Position numbers and translations under genes: made by a program
In this document: in pieces, positions 1-12,455 of the stretch
Layout: every line of letters begins with the position of its first letter
Position numbering within the stretch: position 1 is the stretch's first letter
Notes under the pieces: model-generated
The model's input: the letters and a program-made list of their open reading frames with translations, nothing else
What the model was told of the DNA's origin: nothing
The model's database searches: none
Origin: Pseudosulfitobacter sp. DSM 107133
GTDB lineage: Bacteria > Pseudomonadota > Alphaproteobacteria > Rhodobacterales > Rhodobacteraceae
Direction of reading: 5' to 3'
Assembly (NCBI RefSeq): GCF_022788695.1
Contig: NZ_CP085154.1
Span: 2,852,001 to 2,916,000, forward strand
Length of the DNA stretch: 64,000 nt

Positions 1-70
1 ATTCTTGGATCCCGACGGCACAGAGTTGGCGCGAACCGCAGAATGCACAACAATGTCGCCTGAATGCAAG

Positions 71-97
71 AAGGCCCCGAAAATTTCGGGGCCTTTT
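71..97. terminator. Rho-independent terminator after the ATP synthase operon
   Basis: A 12-bp perfect inverted repeat (AAGGCCCCGAAA, one-base loop, TTTCGGGGCCTT) lies 21 bp beyond the atpC stop. T runs flank it on both strands, so it could serve a gene entering from the left as well. No gene is recognisable in bases 1-70. Confidence 0.8.
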
Positions 98-117
98 CAA
101 CGATTTGAAGTCAGAGC

Positions 118-552
118 TTACAGGTTTGGCTGTTTGGTGCTCAGGCCGATCTCGCTGCCCATGGCGACCATGTCGCCCAGCAGCTTGGCCGCGTCATCGA
201 CGGGGCCCGGCTCGTTGTGGAAGTTTTCCTTGGCCGTCTTGTACATATTCTCGGCTTCTTCGTACATCTCGTCGAGATGTTCCTGAGTGATGTCACCACG
301 CGCCATGGCGCGTTCCGCCAGAACGGTCACGCCTTCGGCGTTGATCTCGGCAAAGCCGCCGGTGACAACGTATTCGGCTGTCTTGCCGTCGGCCTCGACC
401 TTCAACAGGCCGGGACGCAGCGTGGTAATGGTCGGCGCGTGGCCGGCCATCACGGTCAGATCCCCATCGGCGCCGGGGATCGAAACCGCGGTCGCCGCGT
501 GCGAGGCAAGGCTGCGCTCGGGCGAAACCAGATCGAATTGCATATCTGCCAT
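118..552 (-). CDS. atpC: ATP synthase F1 epsilon subunit
   Basis: This 144-residue protein is the epsilon subunit of the F1 sector. It joins the rotor to the catalytic head on the cytoplasmic face and can inhibit ATP hydrolysis. The N-terminal beta-sandwich is recognisable ([10 protein letters not shown], the [20 protein letters not shown] region), followed by a short C-terminal helical part typical of alphaproteobacterial forms. It is the last gene of atpHAGDC, 69 bp after atpD. I chose the ATG at 552 because AAGGGGA lies just upstream; a second in-frame ATG is at 543. Confidence 0.95.
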   Translation of the reverse strand: MADMQFDLVSPERSLASHAATAVSIPGADGDLTVMAGHAPTITTLRPGLLKVEADGKTAEYVVTGGFAEINAEGVTVLAERAMARGDITQEHLDEMYEEAENMYKTAKENFHNEPGPVDDAAKLLGDMVAMGSEIGLSTKQPNL

Positions 553-621
553 TTTAGTCCCCTTGGATCAGTCACGTCACCCGGACAGCACTGCCTGCCA
601 TCCGGGATCGGTGATTGGGAT

Positions 622-2067
<1,446 letters not shown>

Positions 2068-2949
2068 TTAGAGCGCCTCGGCGCCCGAAATGATTTCAAT
2101 CAGCTCGTTGGTGATCACGGCCTGACGCGAACGGTTGTACTGAATGGTCAGCTTTTCGATCATGTCGCCTGCGTTGCGGGTGGCGTTGTCCATTGCGGAC
2201 ATCCGTGCGCCCTGTTCGGACGCCCCGTTTTCCAGCAGAGCCGAGAAGATCGCCGTCGCAATCGCACGCGGCAGCAAATCAGCCAGAACGGCCTCTTCGC
2301 TGGGCTCGTAATCATAGACGGTCGAGCCATCGACATCGGCAACCGCCTCGGCAGGCACCTCGAACGGAATGATCTGTTGTGCTGTGGGCGTCTGGCTCAC
2401 AACGTTCACGAACTTCGCATAGAAGATCGTGGCAACATCAAATTCACCAGCGTCAAAGCGGCCAAGGATGTCCTTGGCGATGCCTTGCGCGTCGGGGTAG
2501 CTGACACGCTTGACCTCGGTCAGGTCGACGTGGCCCACAAAGCGCGATCCAAGATCACGTTTCATGGCGTCACGGCCTTTTTTGCCAACGGTCAGGATTT
2601 TGACGGTCTTGCCCGCCGCTTCCAATTCCGCTGCCTTGGCCTTGGCCTTTTTCGAGATGTTCGCGTTGAAACCGCCGCACAGGCCACGTTCCGCGGTCAT
2701 GACGACCAACAGGTGGGTCTGGTCACTGCCCGTGCCGCTCAGCAGCTTGGGCGCACTGTCAGATCCGCCAACGGAACCCGCCAGCCCTGCCATCACGGCA
2801 TTGAACCGCTCTGTATAGGGCCGCGACTGTTCGGCAGCTTCCTGGGCGCGGCGAAGTTTCGCCGCGGCCACCATTTGCATGGCTTTAGTGATCTTCCGAG
2901 TGTTCTTCACACTCTGGATCCGGTTTTTAAGGTCCTTGAGACTTGGCAT
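2068..2949 (-). CDS. atpG: ATP synthase F1 gamma subunit
   Basis: This 293-residue protein is the central rotor shaft of F1. The N-terminal helix ([20 protein letters not shown], then [16 protein letters not shown]) and the C-terminal helix ([19 protein letters not shown], then [16 protein letters not shown]) that form the coiled-coil shaft are clear, and the central GLCGGFN motif is present. It starts 14 bp after the atpA stop. Length and order are as in other Rhodobacteraceae. Confidence 0.97.
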   Translation of the reverse strand: MPSLKDLKNRIQSVKNTRKITKAMQMVAAAKLRRAQEAAEQSRPYTERFNAVMAGLAGSVGGSDSAPKLLSGTGSDQTHLLVVMTAERGLCGGFNANISKKAKAKAAELEAAGKTVKILTVGKKGRDAMKRDLGSRFVGHVDLTEVKRVSYPDAQGIAKDILGRFDAGEFDVATIFYAKFVNVVSQTPTAQQIIPFEVPAEAVADVDGSTVYDYEPSEEAVLADLLPRAIATAIFSALLENGASEQGARMSAMDNATRNAGDMIEKLTIQYNRSRQAVITNELIEIISGAEAL

Positions 2950-2963
2950 TGCCTTATCTCTCC

Positions 2964-4502
<1,539 letters not shown>

Positions 4503-5063
4503 TTATCCGACCTCTTTCATTGCATTCTGAAGGGAATTGAGCTTGGAGCGGATCGACGTGTCGATCATCTTCGAGCCCACTTTGACGACAAGACCGCCGA
4601 TGAGGCTTTCATCAACGGTCGCATGAATAGTCACGGTTTTGCCCATCGACGCGGTCAGCGTCTTGGCCAGTTTGTCCGATTGCGTCTTGGTCAGTGCCTT
4701 GGCCGATGTCACATCAGCAGTCACTTCGCCTTTGTCTTCGGCAATCACCTCGCGCAGGGTCTGCACCAGCTGCGGCAGCACAAACAGACGACGCTTTTGC
4801 GCCATCAGTGCCAGCGTGTTGGACATCACGTCCGACAGCTTCATCTTTTTCGCCAACGCCGTCACGGCCGCGCCTTGCTGGTCGCGGGTGTAGATCGGCG
4901 AATGGATCATAGCGTTAAAGTCGCCCGACTGTGCCATGGCATCTTGCAAGGCAGCAATATCGGTCTCGATGGCTTTTACGGCCTTGGTCTCTTTGGCCAA
5001 GTCGTAGACGGCAGTCGCATAGCGCTTGGCGATGCCTGTGGAGATCGAAGCTGGTTCGGACAC
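4503..5063 (-). CDS. atpH: ATP synthase F1 delta subunit (OSCP)
   Basis: This is the delta subunit (OSCP homologue) of the peripheral stalk, tying the alpha-beta hexamer to the b subunits. I chose the GTG at 5063, giving 186 residues beginning VSEPASISTGIAKRYATAVY. GGAAGG lies 6 bp before that codon, and 186 residues is the usual length in relatives. A longer reading frame starting upstream would add an unlikely Arg-rich leader. It is the first gene of the operon; the Fo genes are not in the window. Confidence 0.93.
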   Translation of the reverse strand: MSEPASISTGIAKRYATAVYDLAKETKAVKAIETDIAALQDAMAQSGDFNAMIHSPIYTRDQQGAAVTALAKKMKLSDVMSNTLALMAQKRRLFVLPQLVQTLREVIAEDKGEVTADVTSAKALTKTQSDKLAKTLTASMGKTVTIHATVDESLIGGLVVKVGSKMIDTSIRSKLNSLQNAMKEVG

Positions 5064-5225
5064 GTCCACCCTTCCAATGTCTGGCCCCGGTCTTCGCCGC
5101 ATCCGCGACGACAGAACGAGGGAGTTGGTGCGGGCTGATGGGCATCAATCCGCTGAAATCAGGGGGGATGTATCAGACCCCTGCGCACCCCGCAACTGTG
5201 GACAGCACCCTGTGCAAAAGGGTCT

Positions 5226-5254
5226 TATCTTTTAATTTCAAATATTTAGGCCAA
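5226..5254 (-). promoter_or_regulatory. Candidate promoter of the atp operon
   Basis: In an AT-rich patch 160 bp upstream of atpH the minus strand carries TTGGCC, a 17-bp spacer and AAGATA, a fair sigma-70-like pair. It is the best match in the gap, but no transcript data support it. Confidence 0.35.
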
Positions 5255-5372
5255 CTGCGACCCTTTGCGCCAATGAATTTGTTAAAAAACTGTTCGGATC
5301 AGAGGCCGTGAATGAGCGATTCCGAGGCATTCACCACAAATTTACCACCCCCAACCCCGCGGCGGCCCTCTG

Positions 5373-5429
5373 CTTCATTTTGCCCGAAAAACTCCGGGGG
5401 ACGGCCGCAGGCCGGGGGGCCGGCCCCCT
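5373..5429 (+). repeat. Dispersed double-hairpin repeat, copy 1
   Basis: The element has a leader (CTTCATTTTGCCCG, then ACTCCGGGGG), a first hairpin GGCC-GCA-GGCC (5403-5413) and a second hairpin GGGGGC-CG-GCCCCC (5415-5428). It lies 21 bp beyond the aldolase stop, so that gene's transcript would contain its complement. Three related copies occur at 12372, 16412 and 35929. Confidence 0.75.
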
Positions 5430-5449
5430 GCCTGCGCGCGCAAAAAGTG

Positions 5450-6280
5450 CTAGTGATCGTACCCCGGATTGGTCCGTTTCAGTTTGCGCATCAGACCCGG
5501 CCAGATCAGGTTGTCGCCATATCCCGGCGTGAACGCGCCTGCGGCCTGTGCCTGCACCGTATCGGCCATTGCCTGATCCTCCTCATGCAGGTTTTCGGTT
5601 CCGGCTGCCTGCGCGAAAATCTGCGTCTTGCAGGCGTTCTCAAGGAAATACATCCGCAGGAAAGCGATCGCACAATTCGCCCCCAGCGTCAGGGTACCAT
5701 GGTTGCGCAGCATCAGCAGCGACTTGTCGCCCAGATCGTTGACGATGCGTTCCCGCTCGTCCAGTTCCAGGGCGATGCCTTCGTAGTCGTGATAGGCCAG
5801 ATCGTTGTTCACGATCATCGAAAACTGTGTATAGCGCCGCAGCCCGCCGTTCTGCACCGACACCGCAACACCGTAAGGCGTGTGCACATGGATCACACAG
5901 CCCGCATCATGGCGCGCCGCGTGTATGGCCGAATGGATGGTGAAGCCCGCCGGATTGATGTTGTAGGGCGTGTCCTGACAGATGTTGCCCTCAAGGTCGA
6001 TCTTGACCAGCGACGACGCCGTCATCTCGTCAAACATCACGCCGTAAGGGTTGATCAAAAACCGCTCGGCCCCGTCCTCGTCGGGCAGCCGTGCCGAGAT
6101 GTGGGTGAACACCAGATCGGTCCAGCCGTGCATGGCGCACAGCCGGTAGGTGGCCGCCAACTGGCAGCGCAGCGCCCATTCTTCCTCCGAGACCTTGCCT
6201 TTCAGCGAGGGCATTTCAGCCGGATCGGGCATGTCCTTGATGTCCATAGCTGCCGGCAAGGCGGTGGCTGCGTCTTTCAT
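5450..6280 (-). CDS. Class II aldolase/adducin family protein
   Basis: This 276-residue protein has the class II aldolase/adducin fold, a family that uses a divalent metal to cleave or isomerise sugar phosphates and related substrates. The metal-binding histidines can be seen in FTHISARL, HVHTPYG and LRNHGTLTLG. The N-terminal 30 residues are variable. There are no pathway neighbours, so the substrate is unknown. The ATG at 6280 follows GGAGAGACCA. A copy of the dispersed hairpin repeat sits directly after the stop. Confidence 0.85.
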   Translation of the reverse strand: MKDAATALPAAMDIKDMPDPAEMPSLKGKVSEEEWALRCQLAATYRLCAMHGWTDLVFTHISARLPDEDGAERFLINPYGVMFDEMTASSLVKIDLEGNICQDTPYNINPAGFTIHSAIHAARHDAGCVIHVHTPYGVAVSVQNGGLRRYTQFSMIVNNDLAYHDYEGIALELDERERIVNDLGDKSLLMLRNHGTLTLGANCAIAFLRMYFLENACKTQIFAQAAGTENLHEEDQAMADTVQAQAAGAFTPGYGDNLIWPGLMRKLKRTNPGYDH

Positions 6281-6443
6281 TGGTCTCTCCTCCCAGAGTC
6301 GCGTGCGTTTGCGCGCAGCCTAGACGAACACGTCACGGGTTGGAAATTACGCCGCGTTCGGCGCTGGCGGATTTTGGCGGAGTGCTGGAGGTGGGGTTCG
6401 GTAATACGAAGTGAATGGCAGGATAGAGCGACCCAACAACAAC

Positions 6444-6575
6444 GGGCAGCGCCCGACCGCGGGTGGGCATTGGGACGTCAGTGGATGCCACTTAATTTCT
6501 CGTCTTTGGCGTGGGGAAGCAGAATTGCAATACAGCGAAGAAGCGCCCGCCCGTCCGGGCGGTCGGGCGCTGCCC
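6444..6575. repeat. Segment bounded by a 16-bp perfect inverted repeat
   Basis: GGGCAGCGCCCGACCG at 6444-6459 is the exact reverse complement of 6560-6575. The 100 bp between are less GC-rich and contain no gene. It looks like a small repeat element or a decayed insertion, but I saw no second copy in this window. Confidence 0.6.
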
Positions 6576-6660
6576 GGCGGCTCTTCGAGCCTCGATTCCG
6601 GGCATTGGTGAACCGAGTAAGCTTTTGAGGATGCTGCACCGATTTGCAACTTCGCGTGCT

Positions 6661-6676
6661 TAGGGTCTGGGCCCTA
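6661..6676. repeat. Palindrome TAGGGTCTGGGCCCTA abutting MITE copy 1
   Basis: This is one of four related palindromes in the window (others at 51672, 54644 and 57153). Its right-hand TA is also the left target duplication of the MITE that follows. Confidence 0.7.
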
Positions 6677-6939
6677 GGCTCTGGGCCCATTAATCTTACA
6701 TGCTCAGTTTGACAGATTTTTTCGCTGGTTAGGAGCATTTGCGCGGGAATAGTGGTTCTATTTCAAGCAGATGTGACGCTTCCAGCGGGAAAATCCGTCA
6801 AACCCGAAAGGGCGGCGATTTCACTTGATTTCAACGGCTTGGGCCGCTTGCAAATAGAACCACTATTGGCTGCGCACCCCAAACCACTGAAATTTCGTGA
6901 AATAGCCGCTGAGCATGTAAGATTAATGGGTCCAGAGCC
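6677..6939. mobile_element. MITE copy 1 (263 bp)
   Basis: This is a non-autonomous element with terminal inverted repeats of about 31 bp, starting GGCTCTGGGCCCATTAATC at the left and differing by one base from the complement of the right end. The dinucleotide TA flanks both sides (6675-6676, 6940-6941). A second, internal inverted repeat (AATAGTGGTTCTATTT, 6748-6763 and 6852-6867) lets the whole element fold into a branched hairpin. It has no open reading frame for a transposase. A full-length relative is at 12102-12363. Confidence 0.88.
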
Positions 6940-7056
6940 TAGTGACCTTACCACTCATGGCAGTGCCTCCCGTCATTCCAAAGGCGTGACCGCCGATCAG
7001 GCGCTCCGCTCTGATCAAAGACAAAAATGCCCCCGCCGGATAACCCTGTCTGGAAC

Positions 7057-7797
7057 TCAGACAGGCTTCGCCACGGGTTCGGTCAACCCTTCCAGCACGC
7101 TTGCCCGTTTGCGCGCGCGGCTCGATTTGCCCTTGGGCGGATAGACCAGCTTGGTCGCTTCAACCATAAACGCCCCGCCCGCGATCATGCCGGGCACGGC
7201 GCGCCCCACCCCTTCGAACATGGCTGCGGATTTCATCCAGACACGTTTGCCCGATGGAAACTGATACAGCGCGCCCACATGGCGTTCGGGCAGGAACTGA
7301 TGCGTGCGCAACTGCGTTTCCAGCTGCGACGCCGAATAGGGCCGCCCGTAGCCAAACGGCGTGCGGTCCCGCCGCGACCACAGCCCCGCGCGGTTGGGCA
7401 CGATAAACAGCGCCTTGCCCCCCGGCCCCAGCACCCGCCAGCATTCTTCCAGCAGATCCTGCGGACGGTCCGAGGTTTCCAGCCCGTGCATCACCACCAG
7501 CTTGTCCACATGTCCGGTCTCGATGGGCCACATCGTCTCTTCGATCAGCGCCGACACATTTGCCTGCCCCGCGGGCCAGGGCATGACCCCCTGCGGCCCC
7601 GGCATCAGCGCCATCACCCGACGCGCGTCTTGCAGATAGGGGCGCAGCAGCGGCACGGCAAAGCCGTATCCGGCCACCGTCTGGCCCTTGGCCTCGGGCC
7701 ACAGTTCCAGCATGCGCCCGCGCAATGATTTCTGCGCGGCACGTCCCAGCGCGCTGCGATAATAAAAATTGCGCAAGTCCTGTACGTCGAGGTGCAT
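7057..7797 (-). CDS. Class I SAM-dependent methyltransferase
   Basis: This 246-residue protein is a predicted cytoplasmic methyltransferase of the Methyltransf_11 type. The SAM-binding glycine motif is weak ([11 protein letters not shown]), but the later segment [21 protein letters not shown] is typical of motifs III-IV. The C-terminus is basic. It lies head-to-head with gloB, with 68 bp between the starts; this pairing is, as I recall, common in Rhodobacteraceae. The substrate is unknown. Confidence 0.75.
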   Translation of the reverse strand: MHLDVQDLRNFYYRSALGRAAQKSLRGRMLELWPEAKGQTVAGYGFAVPLLRPYLQDARRVMALMPGPQGVMPWPAGQANVSALIEETMWPIETGHVDKLVVMHGLETSDRPQDLLEECWRVLGPGGKALFIVPNRAGLWSRRDRTPFGYGRPYSASQLETQLRTHQFLPERHVGALYQFPSGKRVWMKSAAMFEGVGRAVPGMIAGGAFMVEATKLVYPPKGKSSRARKRASVLEGLTEPVAKPV

Positions 7798-7865
7798 TGC
7801 AGCCCTTCATCGGATCAGTCAAGTTGGCGGTCGCGCTGATCCTATCAACCGTGAAGGAAATGACC

Positions 7866-8633
7866 ATGCCTCTCGAACTCGTCACCGTTCCCTGCCTTGA
7901 AGACAACTATGCCTTTTTGGTCCATGATGCCAAAAGCGGCGAAACAGCGGTGATCGACGTGCCCGAAGCCGGACCGATCAAAGCGGCGCTGGCCGCGCGC
8001 GGCTGGACGCTGAGCCATGTGCTGCTGACCCATCACCACTGGGACCACGTCGACGGCTTGCCCGACCTGCTGGCCGATCACCCGGCCAGGGTTGTGGGTG
8101 CCGCCGCAGATGCCCACCGCCTGCCACCGCTGGATCTGGCCGTGACCGAGGGTGACAGCTTTCGCCTGGGCAGCGATTCTTTTGAAGTTCTGGATGTCAG
8201 CGGCCACACCATCGGCCACATTGCTTTTTATACCCCCGAATCCAAACTGGTGTTTACCGCCGACAGCCTGATGGCCCTGGGATGCGGACGCCTGTTTGAG
8301 GGCACCCCTGCGCAAATGCTGGAAAGCATGGCCAAACTGGCCGCCCTGCCCGGTGATACCACCGTGTGTTCGGGCCACGAATACACCACCACCAACGCAA
8401 AATTCGCCGCCACGGTTGATCCGCAGAACCCTGCACTTATATCTCGGATACAGGACATCGCCGAGAAACGCGCCGCCGGAATGCCCACCGTACCATCCAG
8501 GCTTCAGCTTGAAATGGACACCAACCCCTTTTTGCGCGCCTCAGACCCTGCCATTGCCGCTCATCTGGAAATGGCAGATTCAACGCCACTGGACGTCTTT
8601 ACCGAAATCCGCGCCCGCCGCGACCGGTTTTGA
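7866..8633 (+). CDS. gloB: Hydroxyacylglutathione hydrolase (glyoxalase II)
   Basis: This 255-residue metallo-beta-lactamase-fold enzyme hydrolyses S-lactoylglutathione to lactate and glutathione, the second step of methylglyoxal detoxification. The binuclear metal motif THHHWDH is at residues 55-61; later metal ligands are in VSGHTIGHI, FTADSL and CSGHEYT. I chose the ATG at 7866 (MPLELVTVPCLEDNYAF) because AAGGA is 7 bp upstream; an ATG at 7860 sits too close to that site. Length is normal. Confidence 0.95.
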   Translation: MPLELVTVPCLEDNYAFLVHDAKSGETAVIDVPEAGPIKAALAARGWTLSHVLLTHHHWDHVDGLPDLLADHPARVVGAAADAHRLPPLDLAVTEGDSFRLGSDSFEVLDVSGHTIGHIAFYTPESKLVFTADSLMALGCGRLFEGTPAQMLESMAKLAALPGDTTVCSGHEYTTTNAKFAATVDPQNPALISRIQDIAEKRAAGMPTVPSRLQLEMDTNPFLRASDPAIAAHLEMADSTPLDVFTEIRARRDRF

Positions 8634-8812
8634 AGCTCCCCATTCGCAACAATCGACAGCATTTCTTTCAGGTTTGCCACTTTTGTGACCGGATTATGAA
8701 AGAAAACCCTTGAAGCCAGCCGTCGATCAACCAAACTCTAACAGTATGAGGCCATGGTTGGCAGCAGGGCCGTCAAACGCCTTCACCGACCCAGATCAGA
8801 AGGAGCACGAGC
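8634..8812 (+). promoter_or_regulatory. clpA upstream region with a 9-bp inverted repeat
   Basis: TTTCTTTCA (8662-8670) and TGAAAGAAA (8697-8705) form a perfect inverted repeat 26 bp apart. CTTGAAG follows at about 8709 and resembles a heat-shock sigma -35 box, but no good -10 goes with it. There is no clpS gene here. Confidence 0.35.
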
Positions 8813-11134
8813 GTGCCTTCATTCTCGACGACATTGGAAAAAGCAATCCATTCCGCGCTGGCGCTGGCAAACGAGCGCCGCCATGAATTCGCAACGCTTG
8901 AGCATTTGCTGCTGGCGCTGGTCGACGAACCCGACGCCAAACGTGTCATGCAGGCCTGTAGCGTAGACGTAGACGAACTGCGCACGACGCTGAACGAATT
9001 CGTCGACGAGGATCTGTCGAACCTTGTCACAGACATCGACGGCAGCGAAGCCGTGCCCACAGCGGCGTTCCAGCGTGTTATTCAACGCGCGGCAATTCAT
9101 GTGCAGTCGTCGGGCCGCACCGAGGTGACAGGCGCCAACGTGCTGGTCGCGATCTTTGCCGAGCGCGAAAGCAACGCGGCCTATTTCCTGCAAGAACAGG
9201 ACATGACCCGTTATGATGCGGTCAACTTTATCGCCCACGGCGTCGCCAAAGACCCCGCCTTTGGCGATCCGCGCCCCGTCTCGGGCGCGCCCGAGCATGA
9301 GGACGAGCCGCAGGGCGTGACCGAAGGTGAGAAAAAGGATTCGGCGCTTGAGAAATACTGCGTCGATCTGAACGCCAAATCGCGTGAGGGTGAAATTGAT
9401 CCGTTGATCGGACGCGACAGCGAAGTCGAACGCTGCATTCAGGTTCTGTGCCGCCGGCGCAAGAACAACCCGCTTCTGGTGGGCGACCCCGGTGTTGGCA
9501 AAACCGCCATCGCGGAAGGTCTGGCGCGCAAGATCGTATCGGGCGAAACGCCCGAGGTTCTGGCCAACACCACGATCTATTCGCTGGACATGGGCGCATT
9601 GCTGGCCGGCACACGCTATCGCGGTGATTTCGAGGAACGGCTGAAAGCGGTCGTGACCGAGCTGGAAGCGCACAAGGACGCGGTTCTGTTCATCGACGAA
9701 ATCCATACCGTCATCGGAGCCGGTGCCACATCGGGCGGTGCGATGGACGCGTCCAACCTGCTGAAGCCTGCGCTTCAGGGGGGCAAATTGCGCACCATGG
9801 GTTCGACCACCTACAAGGAATTCCGCCAGCATTTCGAAAAGGACCGCGCCCTGTCGCGCCGGTTCCAGAAAATCGACGTCAGCGAACCGTCGGTCGAAGA
9901 TGCGGTGAAAATCCTGCGTGGTCTGAAACCCTATTTCGAGGATCACCACTCGGTCAAATACACCTCGGATGCGATCAAAACCTCGGTGGAACTGGCCAGC
10001 CGGTACATCAACGATCGCAAACTGCCCGACAGCGCCATCGACGTCATCGACGAGGCCGGCGCGGCGCAGCATCTGGTGGTCGCCAACAAGCGGCGCAAGA
10101 CCATCGGCACCAAGGAGATCGAGGCCGTGGTGGCCAAGATCGCCCGCATCCCGCCGAAAAACGTATCGAAAGACGACGCCGCTGTGCTGAAAGACCTCGA
10201 AGGGTCGCTGAAACGGGTGGTCTTTGGTCAGGACAGCGCCATCGAGGCGCTTGCCTCGGCCATCAAACTGTCGCGTGCCGGCCTGCGCGAGCCGGAGAAA
10301 CCCATCGGCAACTACCTGTTCGCAGGACCAACCGGCGTGGGCAAGACCGAAGTGGCAAAACAGCTGGCCGATACGCTGGGTGTGGAACTGCTGCGGTTCG
10401 ACATGTCGGAATACATGGAAAAACACGCGGTCAGCCGTCTGATCGGTGCCCCTCCGGGCTATGTCGGCTTCGATCAGGGCGGTCTGCTGACCGACGGGAT
10501 CGACCAGCATCCGCACTGCGTTCTGCTGCTGGACGAGATGGAAAAGGCGCACCCGGATGTCTACAACATCCTGTTGCAGGTCATGGACCATGGCCGCCTG
10601 ACCGACCACAACGGTCGCACGGTGGACTTCCGCAACGTGGTGCTGATCATGACCTCAAACGCCGGTGCGGCGGAACAGGCGAAAGAGGCGATCGGCTTTG
10701 GCCGTGACCGTCGCGAGGGCGAGGACACAGCCGCCATCGAACGGACCTTTACGCCCGAATTCCGCAACCGTCTGGACGCGGTGATCAGCTTTGCCCCACT
10801 GCCCAAGGCGGTGATCCTGCAAGTGGTCGAAAAGTTCGTGCTGCAACTCGAAGCACAGCTGATGGACCGTGGTGTGACCATCGAACTGACACGTCCCGCC
10901 GCTGAATGGCTGGCCGACAAGGGGTACGACAGCAAGATGGGCGCGCGCCCCTTGGGCCGCGTGATCCAGGAATACATCAAGAAGCCACTGGCCGAAGAAC
11001 TGCTCTTTGGCAAACTGGCCAAAGGTGGCGTGGTCAAGGTCGGCATGAAAAACGGCGTGCTCGACCTCAAGGTCGAAGGGCCGGAAAAACCGCAGATTTC
11101 GGGCAACAAGCCGCCCCTTCTGACGGCGGAATGA
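8813..11134 (+). CDS. clpA: ATP-dependent Clp protease ATP-binding subunit ClpA
   Basis: This 773-residue AAA+ unfoldase feeds proteins into the ClpP chamber. The Clp-N domain is at residues 1-145, the first AAA domain has Walker A GDPGVGKT at 224-231, and the second has GPTGVGKT at 505-512. The IGFG loop that docks on ClpP is in [16 protein letters not shown] near residue 627. ClpS, the usual adaptor, is not next to it. The stop overlaps the start of the M23 peptidase gene by ATGA. Confidence 0.96.
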   Translation: MPSFSTTLEKAIHSALALANERRHEFATLEHLLLALVDEPDAKRVMQACSVDVDELRTTLNEFVDEDLSNLVTDIDGSEAVPTAAFQRVIQRAAIHVQSSGRTEVTGANVLVAIFAERESNAAYFLQEQDMTRYDAVNFIAHGVAKDPAFGDPRPVSGAPEHEDEPQGVTEGEKKDSALEKYCVDLNAKSREGEIDPLIGRDSEVERCIQVLCRRRKNNPLLVGDPGVGKTAIAEGLARKIVSGETPEVLANTTIYSLDMGALLAGTRYRGDFEERLKAVVTELEAHKDAVLFIDEIHTVIGAGATSGGAMDASNLLKPALQGGKLRTMGSTTYKEFRQHFEKDRALSRRFQKIDVSEPSVEDAVKILRGLKPYFEDHHSVKYTSDAIKTSVELASRYINDRKLPDSAIDVIDEAGAAQHLVVANKRRKTIGTKEIEAVVAKIARIPPKNVSKDDAAVLKDLEGSLKRVVFGQDSAIEALASAIKLSRAGLREPEKPIGNYLFAGPTGVGKTEVAKQLADTLGVELLRFDMSEYMEKHAVSRLIGAPPGYVGFDQGGLLTDGIDQHPHCVLLLDEMEKAHPDVYNILLQVMDHGRLTDHNGRTVDFRNVVLIMTSNAGAAEQAKEAIGFGRDRREGEDTAAIERTFTPEFRNRLDAVISFAPLPKAVILQVVEKFVLQLEAQLMDRGVTIELTRPAAEWLADKGYDSKMGARPLGRVIQEYIKKPLAEELLFGKLAKGGVVKVGMKNGVLDLKVEGPEKPQISGNKPPLLTAE

Positions 11135-12102
11135 TCCGCACGCTTTGCGCTGCACTGTCACTCACGCTCGCCGCAGGGATGCCTGCGGCGAGCGAACCTG
11201 TTTTGACATCCCCGATAGCCTGCGATCTGGGGCGCGACTGTTTCATCCAGCAATATGTCGATCACGACCCGACCACCGGCGCATTCGACTACCGCTGCGC
11301 CCCGCTCAGCTATGACGCCCATAAAGGCACCGACTTTGGCCTGGCCACCCTGAAACAGATGCAGGCGGGCGTGAATGTTCTGGCCAGCGCCACCGGCACT
11401 GTCAAAGGGGTGCGTGATGGCATGGCCGACCGCACCTATTCCAAGGATAACAGCGCCGAGGTTGCGGGCCGTGAATGCGGCAATGGCGTGGTCATCGACC
11501 ACGGCAAGGGCTGGGAAACCCAATATTGCCATATGAAAAAGGGCAGCCTGTCGGTGCGCACGGGCGAGCAGGTCGAACGTGGTGCGGTGCTGGGACAGGT
11601 TGGCAACAGCGGGCGCGCCCAATTTCCCCATGTCCACCTGAGCGTGCGCCACGATGGCGCCACCATCGACCCGTTCGATCCCGATGGCGCGATCACCTGC
11701 GGCAGCCCTGATACGCATACCCTGTGGCAGGACCCGCCGCCCTACCGGCCCGGCGGCATTCTTGACGTGGGCTTTTCCGATACCGTTCCCGCCTATGGCG
11801 ATGTCAAATCAGGCCAGGCCAACGCCCCGTCCCTTTCGGCCACAACACCGGCTTTGGTCGTCTATGGCTTTGCTTTTGGCGGCCAAAAGGGCGACAGGTT
11901 TCGCATCGCCCTGACCGGACCCGATGGCACCATCGTCGATCAAAGTGCCACGCTGGAAAAGCCACAGGCCCAGTTTTTCCGCGCTGTCGGCAAACGGCTG
12001 AAACGGGCCCGCTGGCCCGGCGGCACCTACACCGGCACCGTCACGCTGATCCGTCAGGGCCGCGACATTGACAGCCGCAGCGCCCGCATGACCCTGCGCT
12101 AG
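11131..12102 (+). CDS. M23 family metallopeptidase (secreted)
   Basis: This 323-residue protein has an N-terminal signal peptide ([20 protein letters not shown]) and an M23/LytM domain. Zinc ligands are visible as H64 and D68 in HKGTDFG and as H167 and H169 in FPHVHLSV, so it should be an active peptidoglycan endopeptidase in the periplasm. About 110 C-terminal residues form an extra, beta-rich domain. The start overlaps clpA by ATGA. The stop codon TAG is made of the TA target plus the first G of MITE copy 2; without the MITE the frame would end in TAA at the same codon. Confidence 0.88.
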   Translation: MIRTLCAALSLTLAAGMPAASEPVLTSPIACDLGRDCFIQQYVDHDPTTGAFDYRCAPLSYDAHKGTDFGLATLKQMQAGVNVLASATGTVKGVRDGMADRTYSKDNSAEVAGRECGNGVVIDHGKGWETQYCHMKKGSLSVRTGEQVERGAVLGQVGNSGRAQFPHVHLSVRHDGATIDPFDPDGAITCGSPDTHTLWQDPPPYRPGGILDVGFSDTVPAYGDVKSGQANAPSLSATTPALVVYGFAFGGQKGDRFRIALTGPDGTIVDQSATLEKPQAQFFRAVGKRLKRARWPGGTYTGTVTLIRQGRDIDSRSARMTLR

Positions 12103-12363
12103 GCTCTGGACCCATTAATTCTATATACTCAGTTTGACAGATTTTTTCGCAGACAAGAAGCATTTGCGCAAGAATAGTGGTTCTATTTTAAGCAGATGCG
12201 CCGCAGGCTGCGGGAAAATCCGTCAAACCCGAAGGGCGGCGATTTCGCTTCATTTCAACGTCTTGGGTCGCTTGCAAATAGAACCACTATTGGCTGCACG
12301 CCCCAAACCTTTGAAATTTCGCGAAATCGCCGCTGAGTATATAGAATTAATGGGTCCAGAGCC
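12102..12363. mobile_element. MITE copy 2 (262 bp)
   Basis: This is the second copy of the element at 6677, alignable end to end with it. The terminal inverted repeats match perfectly over 31 bp (GGCTCTGGACCCATTAATTC and onward). TA flanks both ends (12100-12101, 12364-12365). The internal inverted repeat AATAGTGGTTCTATTT recurs at 12173-12188 and 12276-12291. It is inserted inside the stop codon of the M23 peptidase gene. Confidence 0.9.
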
Positions 12364-12371
12364 TAAGCCCT

Positions 12372-12430
12372 CCTTCATCTTGCCAGGCAAACTCCGGGGG
12401 CGGCGCGCCAGCGCCGGGGGCAGAGCCCCC
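12372..12430 (+). repeat. Dispersed double-hairpin repeat, copy 2
   Basis: Leader CCTTCATCTTGCCAGGC and ACTCCGGGGG, then hairpin GGCGC-GCCA-GCGCC (12402-12415), then GGGGGC-AGA-GCCCCC (12416-12430). It lies 25 bp after the stop of the OmpA-domain gene. Together with the MITE it fills the gap between 12103 and 12455. Confidence 0.75.
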
Positions 12431-12455
12431 AGACGCACAGCGCACCACCACGCAC

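Larger units (their letters stand above)
5064..5449. other. Non-coding gap between atpH and the class II aldolase gene
   Basis: This gap of about 390 bp holds the candidate atp promoter, the AT-rich patch around 5220-5310, and one copy of the GC-rich double-hairpin repeat (5373-5429). I see no gene in it. Confidence 0.7.
6281..7056. other. Long non-coding region with a 16-bp inverted repeat and a MITE
   Basis: This 776-bp gap has no convincing gene. From left to right it holds unexplained sequence, a 132-bp segment bounded by a 16-bp perfect inverted repeat (6444-6575), a TAGGGTCTGGGCCCTA palindrome (6661-6676), a MITE copy (6677-6939), and about 115 bp before the methyltransferase stop. Short open frames inside it match nothing I know. 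Confidence 0.7.
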
